Shown here: positions 16,442 through 24,445 of the stretch, piece after piece
Numbering within the stretch: position 1 is the first letter of the stretch
How the letters are laid out: each line of letters opens with the position of its first letter
Assembly: GCA_902784865.1 (NCBI GenBank)
Contig: CACZWL010000004.1
Span: 1 to 64,000 of the forward strand
Reading direction: 5' to 3'
DNA: 64,000 nucleotides
From: an uncultured Bacteroidota bacterium
GTDB lineage: Bacteria > Bacteroidota > Bacteroidia > Bacteroidales > P3
Notes under the pieces: model-generated
Seen by the model: the letters and a program-made list of their open reading frames with translations, nothing else
Told to the model about the DNA's origin: nothing
The model's database searches: none
Translations under genes and position numbers: made by a program

Positions 16442-16993
16442 TTAGAAGGGTGAGGTGAAGTTTTCGAGGGTTGGGTTGCGGCTGTCTTTCTCGGAGAGGG
16501 TGGCGTCGGCAGCGGGGAGGCGCCAGTCGATGGCCAGCGCAGGGTCGTTCCAAGCCAGGGCGCCTTCGGCCTCGGGGTGGTAGAACTCGTCGCATTTATA
16601 CTGGAACAGAGCCACTTCGCTCAGCACTGCGAAGCCATGGGCGAAGCCCTTGGGGATGAAGAACTGGCGGTGGTTGTCGCCGGTGAGGAGGACGGCCACG
16701 TGGCGGCCGTAGGTCGGCGAGCCGCGACGGATGTCGACGGCCACGTCGAGCACCTCGCCCTGGATGACGCGGACCAGCTTGGACTGCGCGAAGGGGGGCT
16801 TCTGGAAGTGGAGGCCACGCACCACGCCATAGCGCGAGCGCGACTCGTTGTCCTGGACGAAGGTGACGCCTTTGGCCACTTTCTCTTCAAACATGCGTGC
16901 GCTGAAGCTCTCGAAGAAGTAGCCGCGGTCGTCGCCGAAGAGGCGCGGCTCGATGATTTTGAGGCCTTCTATCTCGGTATTGATAACGTTCAT
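16442..16993 (-). CDS. rfbC: dTDP-4-dehydrorhamnose 3,5-epimerase
   Basis: The 183-residue cupin epimerises dTDP-4-keto-6-deoxyglucose at C3 and C5. Landmarks: RGYFFESFSARMFEEK, VQDNESRSRYGVVRGLHFQ with the catalytic His, and VLDVAVDIRRGSPTYG. It starts 3 bp after rfbA, so the two are cotranscribed. Confidence 0.94.
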   Translation of the reverse strand: MNVINTEIEGLKIIEPRLFGDDRGYFFESFSARMFEEKVAKGVTFVQDNESRSRYGVVRGLHFQKPPFAQSKLVRVIQGEVLDVAVDIRRGSPTYGRHVAVLLTGDNHRQFFIPKGFAHGFAVLSEVALFQYKCDEFYHPEAEGALAWNDPALAIDWRLPAADATLSEKDSRNPTLENFTSPF

Positions 16994-16996
16994 AGC

Positions 16997-17872
16997 TTAC
17001 TGTTCAATCATTTTAAGGAGGTACTGGCCGTACTGGTTCTTTTCCATGGGCTTGGCGATGCGGCGGATGTCGTCGGCCTTGAGCCATCCCTGTTCGTAGC
17101 CGATGCTCTCGAGGCAGGCGATCTTGAGTCCCTGACGCTTCTCGATGACCTCGATGAAGGTGGAGGCCTCGGAGAGGGAGTCGTGGGTGCCGGTGTCGAG
17201 CCAGGCGAAGCCGCGGCCCATAAGCTGGACGTTAAGCTCGCCGTCCTTGAGGAACTCCTGGTTGACGGTGGTGATTTCCAGCTCGCCGCGGGCGGAGGGC
17301 TTGATGGTCTTGGCCACGTTGACTACCTTGTTGGGGTAGAAGTAGAGGCCGACGACGGCGTAGTTGGACTTGGGCTCCTTGGGTTTCTCCTCGATAGAGA
17401 GCACCTTGCCGGTGCTGTCGAACTCGGCCACGCCGTAGCGCTCGGGGTCGGCGACCCAGTAGCCGAAGACGGTGGCCTTCTTCTCCTGCTCGGCGGTGGC
17501 CACGGCCTTGCGGAGCATCTGGCTGAGGCCGCTGCCGTGGAAGATGTTGTCGCCCAGGACGAGGCAGGCGCTGTCGTCGCCGATGAACTCCTCGCCGATG
17601 ATGAAAGCCTGGGCAAGGCCGTCGGGCGAGGGCTGCTCGGCATAGGAGAAGCGGACACCGAAGTCGCTGCCGTCGCCAAGCAGGCGCTTGAAGCCGGGCA
17701 GGTCGTGCGGAGTGGAGATTATCAATATGTCGCGGATGCCGGCGAGCATCAGGACGCTGACAGGATAGTACACCATCGGCTTGTCATAGATGGGCAGGAG
17801 CTGCTTGCTGACGCCCTTAGTGATGGGGTAGAGACGGGTGCCGGAGCCTCCGGCAAGTACGATTCCTTTCAT
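16997..17872 (-). CDS. rfbA: glucose-1-phosphate thymidylyltransferase
   Basis: RfbA makes dTDP-glucose from dTTP and glucose-1-phosphate. The 291-residue protein begins [19 protein letters not shown], followed by [15 protein letters not shown] and [11 protein letters not shown]; all are RfbA signatures. It is the first of three rhamnose genes; rfbB (dTDP-glucose 4,6-dehydratase) is not in the window. Confidence 0.95.
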   Translation of the reverse strand: MKGIVLAGGSGTRLYPITKGVSKQLLPIYDKPMVYYPVSVLMLAGIRDILIISTPHDLPGFKRLLGDGSDFGVRFSYAEQPSPDGLAQAFIIGEEFIGDDSACLVLGDNIFHGSGLSQMLRKAVATAEQEKKATVFGYWVADPERYGVAEFDSTGKVLSIEEKPKEPKSNYAVVGLYFYPNKVVNVAKTIKPSARGELEITTVNQEFLKDGELNVQLMGRGFAWLDTGTHDSLSEASTFIEVIEKRQGLKIACLESIGYEQGWLKADDIRRIAKPMEKNQYGQYLLKMIEQ

Positions 17873-17893
17873 TCAGTTACATTTAAATAGATA

Positions 17894-20353
17894 CTAGTTC
17901 TCATTCTTTTCGTTGGCGGCATCGCTCTCCTCGCCATAACCGTAGCCATAGCCATAACCGTAGCCGTAGCCATAGCCGTAACCGTAGCCATAACCATAGC
18001 CGTAACCGTAGCCATAGCCACCGTAGCGCTTCTTGATGAGGGGCACGTCGGTGAGGACGACCGCCATGTTCTTGAAGCGCTCCTTGTCAGACATCTCCTG
18101 GATGAAGGGCAGCGAGTTCTTGTTGAGGTAGCCTACGCGCATGATGTAAGCGGTGAGGTCGGCGATGCGGTTGATAATGGAGGCGTCGGCCACAATCTGT
18201 GCGGGCGTGGAGTCGAAGATGATATAGTCGTAGTTCTTGCGGAGGTAGGCCACGAGGCGGTCGAGCTTGTCGCCCATGAGGAGCTGGGTGGCGTTGGGCG
18301 GGGTCTTCTCGCAGACGATGTAGTCGAGGTGGTCGGAGGTCTCGGAGTGCATGATGTACTTCTCGTAGTTGTCCTCCTGGTCGAGCAGGTAGTGGATGAG
18401 GCCCATGCGGTTGTGGCGGTCGATGGTCTTGGAGAGGGAGCGCTTGCGGAGGTCGAAGTCGACCAGCACGGTGCGTCTGCCCACATAGGCCAGGGAGAGG
18501 GCCAGGTTGAGGGCGGTATAGGACTTACCCTCGCCGGGGACGGTAGAGACGGTCTGAATGACCTTCTGCCCATCCTTGAGGAAGAAGGGTATGTTGGAGT
18601 GCAGCAGGCGAAAGGCCTCGGTGACCACGTCGGTGCCGTTGGCGGTGACGATAATCTCGTCGTTGACGCGTGCCGCGGGTTTCTCGGGTATCTCGCCCAG
18701 CACCGGTATGGTGGTGGCGCGCTCGACATCGACCTTGGAGCGCAGCTTGGTGTCGAAGAAGCTGATTGCGAACATGACGAGGGCGGGGATGAGCAGGCCG
18801 ATGACAAGGCCCATGAGGGCGAAAATCATCAGGCGGGGAGCGGTGAGGCTGACGATGGCAGGCTCGACGACCTTGGCGTTGGAGATGGTGACGGCGAGGT
18901 TCATGGCGGTCTCTTCGCGCTTGGAGAGGAGGTAGAGGAAGAGTTCCTCTTTAATCTTCTGCTGACGCTGGACCTCGGCGACGGCCTTGGACTGTGTGGG
19001 CATGGAGTTGAGCTGTCCGCGGGCACGGGCCTCCTGGTTGCGGGCTTCCTGCAGACGCACCTGGGTGGCGTTGAGGAGGTTGCCCACCGACGAGTTGATG
19101 GCGCTCAGTTTGTCGGACATCTGCTGCTTGGCAGAGACTATCTCGGGGTTGTTGACACCGGCCGTGGTCTTGAGGCGCTTGTAGGCGGCGACGGAGCTGT
19201 TGTAGTCGGCAATCATGGCCTGGATGCCGGCATCGCTGACGCCGACATTGGCGGGGATGAGCTCTTCGCGGTTGGCCGGGTCGGAGACGTAGTTCTTGAT
19301 GAACTTGATAAGGGTCATCTCTGTCTCGAGGCGGACGACCTCTTCGGAGTAGCGTGTGCCGGTCTGGAGGAGCTGCGACGAGGCGCCGGTCATGTCGCCG
19401 AGGCCGGAGGAGCGCTTGATGCTCTCCACCTGCGAGTCGACATCGCCCAGCTCGCCCGTGATGAGGTTGATGCGCTCGGTGATGAAGGCCTCGGTCTTCT
19501 GGGCGACCTTGTTCTTGTCCTCGATGGCATCGTCGTTGTAGACGGCGATGAGGGTGTCGACAATGTCTTTGGCACGCTTGAGGTTGGGGTCCTTATAGGC
19601 GATGGAGAGGATGGAGGCGACCTTGTCGACACGGCTGACGGTGAGCGACTTGATCATGTTGCGGGCCAGGGGCAGCGAGGGGCGTATGGCCAGGTTGAAG
19701 CGGACATCCTCGTAAGCGTTGGAGTAGAACTCGGTCTTGTCGACCTTGAAGGTGAGGGTGTCGTCGAACCGGATGGGCTGGCTGTAGTAGGCTTCGTTCT
19801 CGAAGGTCTCGCCATACTTGCTGGCCACATATTTGTACTTGTTGTTGGCCTTGGGGGTGACGCGGATGGAGAAGGCGAGGTCGCGCTCCGCCTGGCCGCT
19901 GTCCTGGACGGCGACCGCAACGGGGGCGTCGTTGTAGTAGGTGATTTTCTTGAACATGTCGTTGCGGGTGCACGACTGGTGGAGGCCGAGGCGCTGGATG
20001 ACCTGGTTCATGAGCCACGAGGAGCGGAGCATGTAGATTTCGTTCTCGATCGAGAGGTTGGTCTGGTCCACGCCCATGCTGTTGAGGATCTGGTCCATGT
20101 TGCGCGACTGGTAGCGGACCTGGTTGCCGTTGTCGCGGACGAGGATGGTGCCGCTGGCGGTGAAAGTCTTGGGCTGCGACTTGTAGGCGAAGCCGGCCAC
20201 GACGAGGCAGACCACCACCGAGATGACGAACCAATACCAGTTGTTGAGCACGATGAAGATGAGGTCGCGAATGGAGATCATGTTCTCGCCTTCGGCCTCG
20301 CCGTTGGCCCCGACGTTGGGTTGCTGGGGTTGGGGGGTTCTGAATTTTTCCAT
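17894..20353 (-). CDS. wzc: Wzc-like polysaccharide co-polymerase and tyrosine autokinase with Tyr-Gly tail
   Basis: The 819-residue inner-membrane protein controls chain length and export. It has a Wzz region with TM1 about residues 38-57, a periplasmic coiled-coil domain, TM2 near residue 520, and a cytoplasmic BY-kinase with Walker A VPGEGKSYTALN, Walker A' VLVDFDLR and Walker B DYIIFDSTP. The tail (residues 776-807) is RYGG followed by 14 Tyr-Gly dipeptides, then an acidic end. Tyrosine clusters in BY-kinases are autophosphorylation sites, but usually hold about five to seven tyrosines. It follows wza by 45 bp. Confidence 0.92.
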   Translation of the reverse strand: MEKFRTPQPQQPNVGANGEAEGENMISIRDLIFIVLNNWYWFVISVVVCLVVAGFAYKSQPKTFTASGTILVRDNGNQVRYQSRNMDQILNSMGVDQTNLSIENEIYMLRSSWLMNQVIQRLGLHQSCTRNDMFKKITYYNDAPVAVAVQDSGQAERDLAFSIRVTPKANNKYKYVASKYGETFENEAYYSQPIRFDDTLTFKVDKTEFYSNAYEDVRFNLAIRPSLPLARNMIKSLTVSRVDKVASILSIAYKDPNLKRAKDIVDTLIAVYNDDAIEDKNKVAQKTEAFITERINLITGELGDVDSQVESIKRSSGLGDMTGASSQLLQTGTRYSEEVVRLETEMTLIKFIKNYVSDPANREELIPANVGVSDAGIQAMIADYNSSVAAYKRLKTTAGVNNPEIVSAKQQMSDKLSAINSSVGNLLNATQVRLQEARNQEARARGQLNSMPTQSKAVAEVQRQQKIKEELFLYLLSKREETAMNLAVTISNAKVVEPAIVSLTAPRLMIFALMGLVIGLLIPALVMFAISFFDTKLRSKVDVERATTIPVLGEIPEKPAARVNDEIIVTANGTDVVTEAFRLLHSNIPFFLKDGQKVIQTVSTVPGEGKSYTALNLALSLAYVGRRTVLVDFDLRKRSLSKTIDRHNRMGLIHYLLDQEDNYEKYIMHSETSDHLDYIVCEKTPPNATQLLMGDKLDRLVAYLRKNYDYIIFDSTPAQIVADASIINRIADLTAYIMRVGYLNKNSLPFIQEMSDKERFKNMAVVLTDVPLIKKRYGGYGYGYGYGYGYGYGYGYGYGYGYGYGYGEESDAANEKNEN
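17933..18025 (-). repeat. hexanucleotide tract coding for the wzc Tyr-Gly tail
   Basis: Twenty-eight codons alternate Tyr (TAT/TAC) and Gly (GGC/GGT), giving fourteen 6-bp units within the coding sequence. Gain or loss of a unit keeps the frame, so tail length could vary by slippage. Synonymous codons are mixed, so the tract is not a pure repeat. Confidence 0.85.
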
Positions 20354-20398
20354 CTTGTTAAGTGTTTCGGATTATGATGGGTTAGTGGATTCTTGGGA

Positions 20399-21220
20399 CT
20401 ATTTGATGCGCTGGGAGAGGATGTAGTAGTACCAGGCCGAGATGAGCATGGAGACGATGGAGACGCCGGTGGAGATGTAGGTCATGACCATGGGGTCGCG
20501 GTCGGCGGTGCGCTTCTTCTTCATGTTGGGCTCGACGTAGACGACGTCGTTCTGGTGGAGGTAGTAGTAGGGCGAGTTGAAGACGTCCTTGGAGGTGAGG
20601 TCGAGCTCGCCGACGGTGCGGACGCCGTTTTCCTCGCGGATGACGGTGACGTTGGTGCGCTGGCCGTAGATGGTGAGGTCGCCGACCATGCTGAGGGCCT
20701 CGAAGATGGTGAGGCGCTCGCCGCTGGCGACAATCTGGCCGGGCCTGGCGACGTCGCCGAGGACGCTGACCTTGAAGTTCTGGAGCTTGACGGTCACGAC
20801 GGCGTCGAGGATGTGGCCTTCGCTGACCAGGCGGTGCTCAATCTCGGCGGCAAGCTGGGCATGGGTCATGCCGAGGACGCGCATCTTACCGAGGACGGGG
20901 AAGATGATGTCGCCCTCGTTGCTGACGAGGTAGCCCTGCACACCGGCGGTGCCGGGGTTCATGACGACGCCGTTGCTGATGGCCACCTTGTTGGTCTCCT
21001 GGTTGAAGCGGATGGTGGCTTCGGGAGTGCGGCTCTCCACGTAGATGTAGAGCAGGTCGTTAGACTGGATGCCCTTGGAGAATTCGCCGCTTTGGGGGAC
21101 CGCCGTGTCGCGGGGCGCATCCTTGACGTAGGCAATGTCGGCCGTGGAGCCGCAGGAAGCGAGCAGGGCCAGGCAGGCCACTGCGAGGAAGAGGGATTTC
21201 CGTGATAGAATATTTTTCAT
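20399..21220 (-). CDS. wza: Wza-like polysaccharide export lipoprotein
   Basis: The 273-residue outer-membrane export protein has a lipobox LLASC (Cys23), a Poly_export domain (LLYIYVESRTPEATIRFN ... GYLVSNEGDIIFPVLG) and an SLBB-like segment (KVSVLGDVARPGQ). The last 25 residues form a hydrophobic helix (ISTGVSIVSMLISAWYYYI), as in Bacteroidetes Wza relatives. It is the first gene of the minus-strand operon and has its own promoter at 21296-21304. Confidence 0.92.
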   Translation of the reverse strand: MKNILSRKSLFLAVACLALLASCGSTADIAYVKDAPRDTAVPQSGEFSKGIQSNDLLYIYVESRTPEATIRFNQETNKVAISNGVVMNPGTAGVQGYLVSNEGDIIFPVLGKMRVLGMTHAQLAAEIEHRLVSEGHILDAVVTVKLQNFKVSVLGDVARPGQIVASGERLTIFEALSMVGDLTIYGQRTNVTVIREENGVRTVGELDLTSKDVFNSPYYYLHQNDVVYVEPNMKKKRTADRDPMVMTYISTGVSIVSMLISAWYYYILSQRIK

Positions 21221-21295
21221 ACTTTTTATTATTATTTCTTATTAACAAACTCGTTTTCAGCCCACTACGGCAATACCGCACAGGCGTATCGTTTT

Positions 21296-21304
21296 GCAAA
21301 TATA
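21296..21304 (-). promoter_or_regulatory. -7 box of the wza-wzc-rfb-wbp operon
   Basis: The minus strand reads TATATTTGC, a perfect TAnnTTTG. The leader to the wza ATG at 21220 is about 70 nt. A clear TTTG -33 box was not found. Confidence 0.6.
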
Positions 21305-21695
21305 CGTTTTTTTTCGAAGTTGCACGAAAAATATTCATCCGCGAGCCCTCCGGGGGTCAAAACGGGACTTTCGATACTCTATTTTGGCGGCGTTAATAGA
21401 TGTTAAAAACCGCCATTTTAACATTTATTAGGAAAGTTGGAGCATCGAAATCGAACGGTATTAAAATTTGTTAAAAAGGGCGGAATTTCGGCCCGGAAAT
21501 TTCACAACATCTTGAAAACCAATACTATACAACCTCAAAAACAAAAACGACTGATTTTCAGCAAAAAAGATGCATCTGGTAGGTGAATGGTTCGACTCTG
21601 GTAGGTATATGGTTCGTGTCCGGTTTCGGAAATGTTAATAGATGTTAAACAACCCCTGTAAACAAAAGTTTCGCCGGGGCCGGAAAAAAGAGTTT
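21305..21695. other. AT-rich divergent intergenic region between wza and kamB
   Basis: No gene is seen. The stretch holds two exact copies of GTTAATAGATGTTAAA (21392-21407 and 21634-21649), the first flanked by GGCGG and CCGCC so that it sits in a potential hairpin, and the 11-bp-periodic element at 21552-21629. Both divergent promoters lie at its ends. Confidence 0.5.
21552..21629 (+). repeat. 11-bp-periodic intergenic element, copy 4
   Basis: TGATTTTCAGC (21552-21562) is followed after 9 nt by units GCATCTGGTAG, GTGAATGGTTC, GACTCTGGTAG, GTATATGGTTC and an approximate fifth. The same TGATTTTCAGC plus 9-nt spacing precedes the units at 26258 and 55817. This copy links the CTCTTC-type and TGGTAGG-type elements. 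Confidence 0.7.
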
Positions 21696-21725
21696 TTTGC
21701 ATGTGATTTTTTTTTCGTAACTTTG
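21696..21725 (+). promoter_or_regulatory. promoter of kamB
   Basis: TTTG at 21696-21699 and TAACTTTG at 21718-21725 are separated by 18 nt. Transcription should begin around 21730, only a few bases before the kamB ATG at 21736. Confidence 0.65.
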
Positions 21726-21735
21726 CAGTTTGAAA

Positions 21736-22758
21736 ATGCCTTTCGTCAAGGACATACTGCAGCACAAGAGCCTGTCGATAGTGGGGCTCGAGAAAAACAC
21801 CGGGAAGACCGTGTGCCTGAACTACATACTGCGCCGGCTCAACGCGTTGGGCGTGGGTGTGGGAGTGACCTCTATCGGGGTCGACGGCGAGCAGGTCGAC
21901 GCCGTGTTTGCCACCGCCAAACCCGAGATTACGCTCTACGGCGGCACCCATTTCATCACTTCGGAGAAGCACTACCTGCAGCGGCAGGCGGTGTCGGAGA
22001 TTGTGGCCGTCGACAGCCGCCGGACGTCGCTGGGTCCGCTGGTGACGGCGCGGGTGCTGATAGGGGGCAAAGTGCTCCTCTCCGGCGCCGCCACGACGGG
22101 CGTGCTGCGCGAGCAAATCAAGGCTTTCGAAGCCCTGGGCGCAGACCTGACGATAGTCGACGGCGCGCTGTCGAGGCTCAGCCTGGCGTCGCCGACGGTG
22201 ACCGAAGCGATGATACTGGCCACCGGCGCCGCCGTGAGCGCCAACGTCAAGCAACTGGTATCGCGCACGCGCCACCTGCACCGGCTGATCAACCTCGAGG
22301 AGGTCGCCCCCGCGCTGCGGCAACGCCTAAGCCCCATCGGCAGCGGCATCTGGGCCGTGGGCGACGACGGCGAGGTGCACGACCTCGGCATTCAGTCGGT
22401 CTTCCTCATCGACAGCCTCGGCGACGACCTGCTGCGCCACGGCAAGACCCTCTTCGCCGCAGGCGCCGTGAGCGACCGCCTGCTGAAGACCCTGACCCGG
22501 AAAGAGCACGGCATCACGCTCATTGTCAGCGACTTCACCAAGATATTCGCCACCCAGGAAGCCTACGCCGACTTTGTGCGCCACGGACACCGCATGCAAG
22601 TGCTGCAGCGGTCGAAGCTGATAGCGGTGACGCTGAACCCCACCTCGCCGCAAGGCTTCGTGCTCGACTCCAAGAGCACGTGCGACGCCCTGAGCGAAGC
22701 GCTGCAGATGCCGGTTTACGATGTGGTGAAGATCGAGGAAGCGGGAGGCGGCAGTTAA
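21736..22758 (+). CDS. kamB: KamB-like aminomutase reactivase subunit
   Basis: The 340-residue protein has an N-terminal P-loop GLEKNTGKT (residues 17-25), then GVTSIGVDGEQVD and GADLTIVDGALSRL. The combination of this protein with a MutS-like partner immediately downstream matches the KamB/KamC pair of lysine-fermentation clusters, where they are described as reactivase of the B12/PLP lysine 5,6-aminomutase. The call rests on that pairing and on recalled family features. ATG at 21736 is preferred over a TTG 6 bp upstream. Confidence 0.65.
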   Translation: MPFVKDILQHKSLSIVGLEKNTGKTVCLNYILRRLNALGVGVGVTSIGVDGEQVDAVFATAKPEITLYGGTHFITSEKHYLQRQAVSEIVAVDSRRTSLGPLVTARVLIGGKVLLSGAATTGVLREQIKAFEALGADLTIVDGALSRLSLASPTVTEAMILATGAAVSANVKQLVSRTRHLHRLINLEEVAPALRQRLSPIGSGIWAVGDDGEVHDLGIQSVFLIDSLGDDLLRHGKTLFAAGAVSDRLLKTLTRKEHGITLIVSDFTKIFATQEAYADFVRHGHRMQVLQRSKLIAVTLNPTSPQGFVLDSKSTCDALSEALQMPVYDVVKIEEAGGGS

Positions 22759-22771
22759 GGAGTTAAGACCT

Positions 22772-24160
22772 ATGAAGATAAAAGAACTGATAAAACAGGA
22801 CGCTGGTTTCCAATACATTATCGACAGCCTGGAGCTGATGTCGTCGGCCGGGCGCAGGGTGCTGCTGAACAGCGCGTTCTGCACCGACGCCGCCGAGCTA
22901 GAGCACGAATGGGACAACCTGCAAGAGGCCATCCGCGCCACGGGCGACACAGAGACGCGCCGGCAGTATACCGACCTGCGCCACTGCCTGATGCAGCTGC
23001 ACGACCTGCAGGGCACGCTGGCCTCGCTGGCCGCACGGACACCGCTGAACGAGGTGGAGCTGTTCGAGGTGAAAAACCTCAGCCTGCTCACCCGCCAGGC
23101 TCGCCGCGCCACCGCCGCACTGGGCTTGGCCTGCACCCTGCCGCTGCCCGACCTCGACGAGGTGTTCGCCCTGCTCGACCCCGACAGCACAGGAATGGCA
23201 AACTTCTATATCTACGACAGTTACGACAACCGGCTGCCCGCGCTGCGCCGCGAGCTGAAAGCCCTGCAGGAACACGACGGCGACCCCTCGCGCATCGCCG
23301 CCCTGCTCAGCGAGCAAAGCGAGATACAGAGCCGCGTGTGCACCGAGCTGAGCGACAGGCTGCTACCGCGCACCGCCGACCTGACCGAGGCGCTGAACCG
23401 GCTGGCCTATGCCGACAGCCTGCTGGCCAGGGCCGAGCTGGCCATACGCTGGCACCTGACGCGCCCCACTCTGGGCGACACCACAAGCTACCGCAGCCTG
23501 TGGAACCCCCGCCTGCGCCACCGCAACGAGGAACTGGGCATGCGCTACCAGCCGGTCGACATCAGCCTGGAGCCCGGCGTCTGCCTCGTCACCGGCGCCA
23601 ACATGGCCGGCAAGACGGTGCTGCTCAAGAGCTTAGGCTCCGCGCAACTGATGGCGCAATGCGGCATGTTCGTGCCCGCCGAGGAGGCCACCGTGCGCCT
23701 GGCAGAAGGCATCATGACCTCGATAGGCGACGAGCAGGACGAGATGAACGGCCTCTCGAGCTACGCGTCGGAGATTACCAAAATCAGCAACATCATCGGC
23801 ACCTGCCGCGAGCGCAACATGCTGGTACTCATCGACGAACCGGCGCGCACCACCAATCCCGTCGAGGGCAAGGCGCTGGTGCAGGCCATCATCGGCCTGC
23901 TGCAGCAATGCGGCTCGACGACCCTCATCACCACCCACTACAGCCAGCTGGGCAGCAACTGCCGACGGCTGCGGGTGCGGGGCTTCGTCGAAGACCTGGC
24001 CGACGTGCCGCTGACGCCACAGAGCATCAACCGCTTCATCGACTACTCGCTCACCGAGGACAGCTCGGAAGAGGTGCCCCACGAGGCACTCCGCATCGCC
24101 GCCATCCTGGGCTGCGACGAGCGACTGATCAGCCTGGCCCAAGAAAACATGAACCAATAA
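22772..24160 (+). CDS. kamC: KamC-like MutS-related reactivase ATPase
   Basis: The 462-residue protein carries only the C-terminal part of MutS: core helices, then the ATPase with Walker A TGANMAGKT (about 274-282), SSYASEITKI and Walker B MLVLIDEPART (about 350-360), and SSTLITTHYSQLG-like switch (TTLITTHYSQLG). It lacks the MutS mismatch-recognition domain, so a mismatch-repair role is unlikely. It follows kamB after 13 bp. No kamD/kamE aminomutase genes or other lysine-fermentation genes are in the window. Confidence 0.7.
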   Translation: MKIKELIKQDAGFQYIIDSLELMSSAGRRVLLNSAFCTDAAELEHEWDNLQEAIRATGDTETRRQYTDLRHCLMQLHDLQGTLASLAARTPLNEVELFEVKNLSLLTRQARRATAALGLACTLPLPDLDEVFALLDPDSTGMANFYIYDSYDNRLPALRRELKALQEHDGDPSRIAALLSEQSEIQSRVCTELSDRLLPRTADLTEALNRLAYADSLLARAELAIRWHLTRPTLGDTTSYRSLWNPRLRHRNEELGMRYQPVDISLEPGVCLVTGANMAGKTVLLKSLGSAQLMAQCGMFVPAEEATVRLAEGIMTSIGDEQDEMNGLSSYASEITKISNIIGTCRERNMLVLIDEPARTTNPVEGKALVQAIIGLLQQCGSTTLITTHYSQLGSNCRRLRVRGFVEDLADVPLTPQSINRFIDYSLTEDSSEEVPHEALRIAAILGCDERLISLAQENMNQ

Positions 24161-24195
24161 TATAATATTACAGACGACCACGCGAGGCATAGCAC

Positions 24196-24223
24196 GAGGC
24201 GCCGCACTGACGTGCGGCGCCTC
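24196..24223. terminator. strong hairpin after kamC
   Basis: GAGGCGCCGCAC and GTGCGGCGCCTC form a 12-bp perfect stem with a TGAC loop, between the plus-strand kamC stop and the minus-strand tRNA-Ser 3' end. It can serve both; on the plus strand it is followed by GCTGCTTCTT. Confidence 0.7.
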
Positions 24224-24235
24224 GCTGCTTCTTCC

Positions 24236-24326
24236 TGGCGGAAAGGAGGGGATTCGAACCCCTGAAGCGCTGTTAACGCTTACTCGCTTTCCAGGCGGGC
24301 CTCTTCAACCACTCGAGCACCTTTCC
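24236..24326 (-). tRNA. tRNA-Ser (anticodon GGA)
   Basis: The minus strand folds as a class II tRNA: acceptor GGAAAGG pairs with CCTTTCC, discriminator G, and CCA is encoded (24236-24238). The T-arm GGGGTTCGAATCCCC is intact, and a long variable arm (AGCG...CGCT) marks serine. The anticodon loop CTGGAAA gives GGA at 24290-24292, reading UCC/UCU. One C-A mismatch is seen at positions 28-42 of the anticodon stem. Confidence 0.95.
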
Positions 24327-24356
24327 GTGTGTTGATTTTTGTTTCCAAAATCGGGT

Positions 24357-24365
24357 GCAAAAGTA
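24357..24365 (-). promoter_or_regulatory. -7 box for tRNA-Ser
   Basis: The minus strand reads TACTTTTGC, about 30 bp before the tRNA 5' end. Confidence 0.55.
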
Positions 24366-24374
24366 CTACTTTTT

Positions 24375-24403
24375 TTTGATATGACAAAAAAAATGTAACT
24401 TTG
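24375..24403 (+). promoter_or_regulatory. promoter of the zinc-peptidase lipoprotein
   Basis: TTTG at 24375-24378 and TAACTTTG at 24396-24403, spacing 17 nt, with an AT-rich leader of about 35 nt to the ATG at 24446. Confidence 0.6.
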
Positions 24404-24445
24404 CATTTTGAAAAGCAACAGAAAAAACATTAAAACATATTGATA

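Noticed and set aside
18329..20377. 682-codon open frame antisense to wzc
   Set aside because: Gly/Val/Asp-rich shadow of the wzc coding strand; wzc itself has full family motifs.
22772..24160. mismatch-repair MutS
   Set aside because: Only the C-terminal core and ATPase are present and the upstream partner is KamB-like, so the KamC reading is better.
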